From Symsagittifera roscoffensis (Eukaryota; Xenacoelomorpha; Acoela; Convolutidae): DNA of 60,000 nt. Under the pieces are notes generated by a model, which saw nothing but the letters and a program-made list of their open reading frames with translations, did no database searches and was not told the DNA's origin. Positions 52,616-60,000 of the stretch are shown here, one piece after another. The DNA is taken from positions 10,824,539 through 10,884,538 of the forward strand of contig NC_087070.1 of the NCBI RefSeq assembly GCF_963678635.1. The letters are read 5' to 3'. Numbering within the stretch: the first letter of the stretch is position 1; each line of letters begins with the position of its first letter. A program made the position numbers and the translations under genes.

Positions 52616-53346
52616 CCGGTTCGCCGTCTTACAAGAAACTAACGGGACTCCTTCCTGTGCTTCAATTGGAAACAAGTTCACACAAAGACGTGACCACTGC
52701 TCTTGTAATGTGCGATTCCTGCTGTACCCACTCATGGGTCTCGGCGGGCCTACCACAGCTTTAAATTTAACTGGCCAAAAGCTAGATATTCTGGTAAACG
52801 GCTTCAGTTCGACGGAATCCGTTCCCACGCAACAAGTCGACGTGAATTTTTTTTGCCAAATTCGACCACCTTGAATACTCGTTTAGGGTTACGCTGTTTG
52901 TTAAAACAGTTTGAGCGTTGGTTCCGAAACCATTGACGTTACCACTCTCCAAGACAGGTTTCCACATCTGCAGCCAATTAAACCTATTGTCTACAACTAT
53001 TCCGTCCGACGTTGAGACGATATTAGGGCAGGATGCCTTTCATGCAATCAAGCCTCTCGAATACTTCCGAGGAAGAAATCAAAATACTCCTGTCGCTGTC
53101 CGTATGCCCATTGGCTGGGTTCTCAGTGGCCCACTTCCATCACCAATTGGTGTTCGAGCCACCACTCTTAAGTGCAATGTTGAGGACGTAGCACTTGCTG
53201 ACCAAGTGAAGAAATGGTACGAGCTAGAATCGTATGTCACGTTTAAACAAGCTGATCCCCGTTCCTCAGCTGCTAAACGTGCTCTAAAAATTCTTGAATC
53301 TACCACGCTTCATTATGGCAGCCGTTATGTTGTCGGAATGCTCTGA
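52546..53346 (+). pseudogene. BEL/Pao protease and start of pol
   Basis: Frames at 52546-52764 and 52918-53346. The first includes V-M-C-D-S-C-C-T-H-S-W-V-S, where the BEL retropepsin has its D-S-G-S/A-T-H-S-type active site; the Gly is replaced by Cys, so activity is doubtful. The second has I-L-G-Q-D-A-F-H-A-I, G-W-V-L-S-G-P-L and the downstream S-A-A-K-R-A-L-K-I-L-E...R-Y-x-V-G-M-L, as in BEL pol before the RT. A premature TGA follows the M-L. Confidence 0.8.
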
Positions 53347-54496
53347 GCTGATGACAACATTCATCTTCCCGATATTTTTTACGCTTCATTGGTCCAGTTT
53401 AAGTCTCTTGAAAAGCGTCTAGAGAACGATTTAAACCTGAAAATTCAATACGCATCAGATATCAGAGAAACTATCGTTACAACATTACCTGATTAATTTA
53501 ATGCTTGTGCGAGGTTGTGGGGGAAGAGCCCAGAGCTCTTGAGGCTTTAAAATAGTAATGTTTGAAAATATGAGAAGTACGAAAAACGTTTTGCTTAGCC
53601 TGACTCATTACGATGCCAACCTGTGCACTGGATAGGCACACAATTTTGTATCTGTATGTTTCTGGAAGAATCAAAGAAGAACAAAAGGAGCGTAATTGCT
53701 GCGAAATCCTCCCACAGCTCACAAAGTGTACAGTTTAACGTCGTAACGCTACCCGGACTAACCATCGTGGACTGAAAGTGATTATCATACAATTGCATAA
53801 ACCAAGGCTATGAAAAAAGTAGCCATACAAATTTCCTTCACTTTTGATAAAATGGCCAATCGATTATTAATAAAATTTTTTCTTGCTAAACGTGCTCTAA
53901 AAATTCTTGAATCTACCACGCTTCATTATGGCAGTCGTTATGTTGTCGGAATGCTCTGAGCTGATGACAACTTTCATCTTCCCGATAACTTTTACGCTTC
54001 ATTGGGCCAGTTTAAGTCTTTTGAAAAGCGCCTAGAGAAAGATTAAAACCTGAAAACTCAAAACGCATCAGATATCAGAATGGATATCGTTACAACATTA
54101 CCTCATTAAATTAATGCTTGTCTGAGGTTGTGGGGGAAGAGCCCATAGCTCTTGAGGCTTTAAAATAGTAATGTTTGAAAATATGAGAAGTACGAAAAAT
54201 GTTTTGTTTAGCTTGACTTATTGGGATGCCAACCTGTGCACTGGATAGGCACACAATTTTGTATCTGCATGTTTCTGGAAGAATCAAAGAAGAACAAAAG
54301 GAGCGTTCTTGTTGCGGAACCCTTCCACAGCTCACAAAATGTACAATTTGGCCTCGTAACGCTACCCGGACTAAACATCATGGACTTAAAGTGTGATCAT
54401 ACAATTGCATAAACCACGGCTATGAAAAAAGTAGCCATACAAACTTCCTTCACTTTTGATAAAATGGCCAATCGATTAACAAAATTTTTTCTTTTT
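53271..54496. repeat. 613-bp direct duplication at the end of BEL copy B
   Basis: 'tgctaaacgtgctctaaaa' occurs at 53271 and 53884, and the following 600 bp are about 93 per cent alike through 'aaaatggccaatcgatta'. The second copy joins directly to the end of the first. The duplicated part includes the last readable pol residues plus about 480 bp of sequence I cannot place. Confidence 0.9.
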
Positions 54497-54821
54497 CTGA
54501 CACAAAAGTCGGTGAATAGTCATATATTAAAAAAGGTGATAAAATGGGTGTTGGAAAAAATTGCTAATCAAGCAATTTGTTTTTTTTTTCTGTGAAAATC
54601 TAAAAACTTTATAGAAGTTTCGAAATTGCCTTTCGAAATGTTTTTTTATTTTTTATTGAAGCAACAAAGCAAAACTTCGGAAAAAAACAAACATCTACAG
54701 AATTTTGCATGCAAATTTCAATTTTGTGATGACATAATTTAGCCCTAGTTTCTTTTTCTCCAACAATTTCGAAAAAATGGCTCTTTTTGAGTTTCCCCAC
54801 TTTCAACTTCAATTTTGAAAA

Positions 54822-55054
54822 GCTTCCTTAACGTTGTCAGAATGCAATGAAAATTGGCGCGATGAACAAATCGACAGCTGTGAACAGATTTGTTCTTCAT
54901 AGTTTACAGGCTAACATCACGCATTCAGCCGTAATAATCCATAAAAGAAACATAAAACTCGGTATTTTGAAAAGAGGGTAACTGGAAAAGAGCCGAATGC
55001 ATAAAAGCTGCTTATTCATAAATATGGGTACTTTTGATTGTGTTAGTCGCCCTT
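54822..55054 (-). repeat. Inverted, diverged relative of the 1.95-kb unit
   Basis: The reverse complement of this stretch matches about 44404-44636 and 46357-46591 at roughly 85 per cent. Shared strings include (as written here) 'catcacgcattcagccgtaa', 'aactcggtattttgaaa' and 'gccgaatgcataaaagctgc'. It shows that the sequence in the 1.95-kb unit includes a dispersed repeat present elsewhere in the genome. Confidence 0.8.
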
Positions 55055-55755
55055 TTCAAAAACGTTCATGATGCCCAGCTTTTTTTATACTGCATACCTT
55101 TCTATGCATTGGGCATGGCATATCAATTAAAAATTCAAATACAAAAATTAGCCTTTTTGAAACTTTTTGTCTAAAATTAGAGTTTCGCCGCTTTTCATTC
55201 ATTTTTTGAGAAAAACATCACGAATCACACCGTTTCCTATTCTTTGTTTATGCGAGACCGTTCAATCTTCAGTTACTCTAGCTTATCCGAACCACGTTAT
55301 TTGTCATTTGTTTTCGGTTACTTTGAGAAACTAAATTAGAAAAAAAGCCTTTTTGTGTTTTGGAAACGGGCTAGTCATTCAAATTCTTTGTAAGAAAAAC
55401 CAAGTTCATACTCTTTCATGCATTTTTCTGTAGTTGCTTGAAAAGGGTTTGATGAGCATTTTTTTAACTATATATCTGAAAACTGTGTGAATAACAATTT
55501 TGGCCAACCCAGGTAGTCAGCATGCATACAGCTCAGCCTATATAGCAATCAAATTTAAGAAGACAACTAATCACAAAGAGAATTCACAGGTGTGGGGGTG
55601 TAAGCGTGAGCTAACTAAAACTTTTAAATACTATAATTTATACACTTTGTAAGCAAACACTCGAGTCAGTTTTAAGCAAAAAAAATTACGGAACAGAAAA
55701 ACCTTTAATGAGGAGTAGTATAGATATACGACACTGGGATCGGGGGGGGGGGTTG
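55055..55755. other. Non-coding stretch before the minisatellite
   Basis: No gene or clear repeat seen except a run of 10 G at 55742-55751 just before the minisatellite edge. Confidence 0.5.
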
Positions 55756-58203
55756 TGATCCCTACAGGGATCATTGGGTATAGATTATACCTAATGATCC
55801 CTATGTAAATATTTATACCTAATGATCCCTATGTAAAATATTTATACCTAATAATCCCTATGTAAAATATTTATACCTAATGATCCTTATGTAAAAAAAT
55901 TTTCAAAAAAGTTTTTCATCCAAAAATTTCCAAAAAAAAATTTTTTTTTTCAAATTTTTTTTCAATTTTTTTTTTCAAATTTTTTTTCAAACTTTTTTTC
56001 AAATTTTTTTTTTCAAACTTTTTTTCAGTTTTTTTTTCAAATTTTTTTTTTCAAATTTCTTTATATAAGGATCCTTATGTAAAAAAAAATTAAACCTAAT
56101 GATCCCTATGAAAAACTTTATACCTAATGATCCCCATGTAAAAATTTATACCTAATGATCCCTATGTAAAATATTTATACCTAATGATCCCTATGTAAAA
56201 TATTTATACCTAATGATCCCTATGTAAAATATTTATACCTAATGATCCATATGTAAAAATTTATACCTAATGATCCCTATGTAAAATATTTATACCTAAT
56301 GATCCATATGTAAAAATTTATACCTAATGATCCCTATGTAAAATATTTATACCTAATGATCCCTATGTAAAATATTTATACCTAATGATCCATATGAAAA
56401 AATTTATACCTAATGATCCCTATGTAAAATATTTATACCTAATGATCCCTATGTAAAAAATTTATACCTAATGATCCCTATGTAATAATTTATACCTAAT
56501 GATCCCTATGTAAAATTTTTATACCTAATGATCCCTATGTAAAATATTTATACCTAATGATCCCTATGTAAAAATTTATACCTAATGATCCCTATGTAAA
56601 ATATTTATACCCAATGATCCCTATGTAAAAACTTTATACCTAATGATCCCCATGTAAAAATTTATACCTAATGATACCTATGTAAAATATTTATACCTAA
56701 TGATCCCTATGTAAAATATTTATACCTAATGATCCTATGTAAAATATTTATACCTAATGATCCATATGTAAAAATTTATACCTAATGATCCCTATGTAAA
56801 ATATTTATACCTAATGAGATCCATATGTAAAAATTTATACCTAATGATCCCTATGTAAAATATTTATACCTAATGATCCCTATGTAAAATATTTATACCT
56901 AATGATCCATATGTAAAAATTTATACCTAATGATCCCTATGTAAAATATTTATACCTAATGATCCCTATGTAAAAAATTTATACCTAATGATCCCTATGT
57001 AAAAAATTTATACCTAATGATCCCTATGTAATAATTTATACCTAATGATCCCTATGTAAAATTTTTATACCTAATGATCCCTATGTAAAATATTTATACC
57101 TAATGATCCCTATGTAAAAAATTTATACCTAATGATCCTTATGTAAAAAATTTATACCTAATGATCCCTATGTAATAATTTATACCTAATGATCCCTATG
57201 TAAAATTTTTATACCTAATGATCCCTATGTAAAATATTTATACCTAATGATCCCTATGTAAAAATTTATACCTAATGATCCGTATGTAAAATATTTATAC
57301 CCAATGATCCCTATGTAAAAAATTTATACCTAATGATCCCTATGTAAAATATTTATACCTAATGATCCCTATGTAAAATATTTATACCTAATGATCCATA
57401 TGTAAAAATTTATACCTAATGATCCCTATGTAAAATATTTATACCTAATGATCCCTATGTAAAAAATTTATACCTAATGATCCCTATGTAAAAAATTTAT
57501 ACCTAATGATCCCTATGTAATAATTTATACCTAATGATCCCTATGTAAAATTTTATACCTAATGATCCCTATGTAAAATATTTATACCTAATGATCCCTA
57601 TGTAAAAATTTTTACCTAATGATCCCTATGTAAAATATTTATACCCAATGATCCCTATGTAAAAAATTTATACCTAATGATCCCTATGTAATAATTTATA
57701 CCTAATGATCTCTATGTAAAATATTTATACCCAATGATCCCTATGTAAAAAATTTATACCTAATGATCCCTATGTAATAATTTATACCTAATGATCCCTA
57801 TGTAATAATTTATACCTAATGATCCTTATGTGAAATTTTTATACCTAATGATCCCTATGTAAAAAATTTATACCTAATGATCCCTATGTAAAAATTTATA
57901 CCTAATGATCCCTATGTAAAATTTTTATACCTAATGATTCCTATGTAAAATATTTATACCTAATGATCCCTATGTAAAATTGTTATACCTAATGATCCCT
58001 ATGTAAAAAATTATACCTAATGATCCCTATGAAAAATTTTTATACCTAATGATCCCTATGTAAAAAATTTATACCTAATGATCCCTATGTAAAACTTTTA
58101 TACCTAATGATCACTATATAAAAAATTTATACCTAATGATCCCTTTGTAAAAAATTTATAGCTAATGATCCCTATGTAAAAATTTTATACCTAATGATCC
58201 CTA
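55756..58203. repeat. Minisatellite, 28-31-bp unit, about 80 copies
   Basis: Unit close to TATACCTAATGATCCCTATG followed by TAAAA and a variable A/T run. Units differ mainly in the A/T spacer (AAAATATTTA, AAAAATTTA, AAAAAATTTA, TAATAATTTA) and in a few single changes (CCATATG, CCTTATG). Short higher-order patterns of spacer types recur. A poly-T/CAAAT segment (about 55900-56060) interrupts it. The left edge begins with inverted units: TGATCCCT/AGGGATCA around AC at 55756-55773, overlapping GGGATCATTGGGTATA paired with TATACCTAATGATCCC. The right end runs into the assembly gap, so its true length is unknown. Confidence 0.95.
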
Positions 58204-58403
58204 NNNNNNNNNNNNNNNNNNNNNNNNNNNNNNNNNNNNNNNNNNNNNNNNNNNNNNNNNNNNNNNNNNNNNNNNNNNNNNNNNNNNNNNNNNNNNNNNN
58301 NNNNNNNNNNNNNNNNNNNNNNNNNNNNNNNNNNNNNNNNNNNNNNNNNNNNNNNNNNNNNNNNNNNNNNNNNNNNNNNNNNNNNNNNNNNNNNNNNNNN
58401 NNN
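58204..58403. other. Assembly gap, 200 N
   Basis: A run of exactly 200 undetermined bases, probably a placeholder for an unresolved part of the minisatellite. Any reading frame across it is meaningless. Confidence 0.99.
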
Positions 58404-60000
58404 GCTGGATTATCTATTTCCAAAGTTGACTTTTTTTGTAGTCACATAATAAATATCAGGTTTTTTTTATTAAATCCGGAAATCTTAGTGAAATTGTGTT
58501 AGAAGAGAGATAGTTTGTGTAAGCTGAAATAAAGAAGAAACCAGTGTTTGAAAACTTGCAAATGAAAAAAAAACAAATACGAATAAAAAAGCACTGAATA
58601 GAAACAATGAACAAAAAATATCTGAAAAGAAAATTGCGAACAGATAGAATGACAACTCAGTGGTGTCATCAAAAGTAGGAGCAGATATGGAATCAGCCTT
58701 AACGATCTTTTTTCAGAGTTGAGCATTTCCATACTTTTTGACCAAAACAGATATTACTAGATATAATATCGATGGCCAGCCGTTAAGCGGACTCATGGGT
58801 CGGTAAACAACCAACCTTTGGAAGGGAGAATGTCGAAGATTTTTTCAAACATGCTTGATATATAAAAAAAGGAAAGCAATTTGGACCTTTAGTCTGCTGG
58901 AAAATCTCAAATACTTGAGGTATGAATTTTCAACTCGAGTAGTATGCTAAATTCTAAACGTTTTACGGTTTGGGTGCGTCAACAAGTGAGCTTATAAAAA
59001 CTATTCAAGTTTTTAGTGAAGCAAAATTTGAATACTTAACATCTTGTTATATCTCTTAGTGTAGTTATATGAACTATTGACTTTTATGCAAACCAATACC
59101 AGCAATGGAACTTAAATGAATTATCATGCAGTAAAGTTTGGCGGAAAAAAATGAATTTAAATCCATTTTTAGTCCAATTTTGTTGTCTGAGCGTAACATT
59201 GGAATTAATGGTTACAACATTTTAGACCACGAAAATTCTTTATGATCGGTTTGTTTTCACTCTTCATAAATGCGGGTAACTATTTAACTTCCTGTTATAT
59301 CCAGTTAAATAAATTGCGTCAAAAAGTATACAAATGCTGAATAATCAAAAAATGGTCGAAAATGTTCATTCCCTGTTTGCTACATCAGTTTTTGGTATTT
59401 GGAAATTACAACAAAAACTTTGTCGCTTAGAGTTTTTGAGACCAGAGGCAAATTTTTGAGGCATCCTTTTCTTCTGAGTACAATTTATCCTACAAATTGA
59501 TTTTTGTCTCGAATATATTTTTTCAAGGTGTCCTATCAGTTCACGTTGCTTGAAAATATCGTAAAGTTTTGTAAATAAAGCGACAGAGCAGTTTCTGAAT
59601 GTTTTCTTCTCCGGCAGTTATACGTTTTAAATTTTCTTTCCTTTTCTGCAAATGCAATCGATTTATGGCTCAGTGATAGATAACGCTTGTTTTTTCAAGC
59701 AAGATATTTAGTTCAGTTTTTGTCAAATTAGATATGCGCTAAAATGAGTTTCTTCATTGCGACGAACAAGAAAACAATGGCATATTCATAGTTATATTCA
59801 TAGAGCAGAAGGGATTTCGAACGGGATTTTGTAAACCTTAGTAGGGGCAAGCTAACTTAACAGGATAATGGACATTCTTCCGTATCAATTCATTTTACAA
59901 ACCAATTTTTTTTTAGTTGATGTGCTAGACAACGGCTCCCCTTCAATACCCCCATGTATGTTATATATAACCGGTCTTGAGGCTTTGTATTAAGATTGGG
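58404..60000. other. Right end, no gene seen
   Basis: AT-rich DNA with short frames only; the longest (77 codons, 58499-58732 minus) has no motif. The minisatellite does not resume after the gap. Nothing else assignable. Confidence 0.55.

Larger units (their letters stand above)
47800..53880 (+). mobile_element. BEL/Pao retrotransposon, copy B, partly preserved
   Basis: Plus-strand element with candidate LTR and primer site near 48.15 kb and leader homologous to copy A (about 48870-49560, 50035-50100). Gag lies across 50290-52615 in several frames, and protease and early pol at 52546-53346. The rest of pol (RT, RNase H, integrase) is missing. The end is duplicated as the 613-bp repeat. Single stops and frameshifts in otherwise readable Gag show moderate age, younger than copy A. 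Confidence 0.8.

Noticed and set aside
55756-58203. CRISPR-like repeat array
   Set aside because: Repeats and spacers are both repeated and spacers are only A/T variations; eukaryotic context and no cas genes. It is a minisatellite.
58172-58502. Two frames of 83 and 102 codons across the gap
   Set aside because: They consist almost entirely of undetermined bases.

Overview
This window looks like nuclear DNA of an invertebrate animal. It is AT-rich, has almost no host protein-coding signal, and is full of retroelement remains. BEL/Pao elements are known only from animals, and two or three decayed BEL/Pao copies are present, so a metazoan host is well supported. I could not place it more narrowly.

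The main feature is one giant, apparently intact LTR retroelement on the minus strand, 2337-21250 (18,914 bp). By eye its two 410-bp LTRs are identical, they have TG...CA ends, and a 4-bp AAAT duplication flanks them, so the insertion is recent. Read 5' to 3' on the minus strand it holds: 5' LTR (21250-20841); primer-binding site; a long leader with repeats, hairpins and splice-donor-like sites; a 77-codon leader ORF; a basic 155-aa ORF that overlaps the gag start; a single 2,740-aa Gag-Pol ORF of the Ty3/gypsy type (capsid-like region, zinc knuckle, protease, RT, RNase H, integrase with D,D35E, GPY/F); a 600-nt intercistronic region; then a densely packed 3' cluster of at least six open frames. 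The cluster is a 50-codon frame with no ATG, two small membrane proteins, a 377-codon frame with no methionine at all, an 872-aa envelope-like glycoprotein and a 601-aa orphan protein. These 3' frames are joined by TAAATG and ATGA junctions or short overlaps, which suggests polycistronic expression by coupled reinitiation, splicing, or both. The element therefore resembles a complex endogenous retrovirus more than an ordinary gypsy element, and it is the best candidate for an undescribed system here.

The rest is older debris. A decayed Ty1/copia element with recognisable short LTRs and an initiator-tRNA-like primer site occupies 21618-26191. From 26.2 to 34.6 kb the DNA is non-coding, with palindromic motif clusters, hairpins and a possible tRNA-derived SINE. 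A decayed BEL/Pao copy lies at about 34.6-38.5 kb, and an internally deleted antisense BEL/Pao pol fragment at 39.2-39.5 kb. A recent 1.95-kb tandem duplication spans 43164-47062, and a diverged inverted relative of part of it sits at 54.8-55.05 kb. A second, better preserved BEL/Pao copy lies at about 47.8-53.9 kb, its end duplicated as a 613-bp direct repeat. A 28-31-bp minisatellite of roughly 80 units starts at 55.77 kb and runs into a 200-N assembly gap (58204-58403). I see no genes in the last 1.6 kb.

Limits: everything was read by eye. Family assignments rest on motif recognition, and no alignment, HMM or structure search was run.
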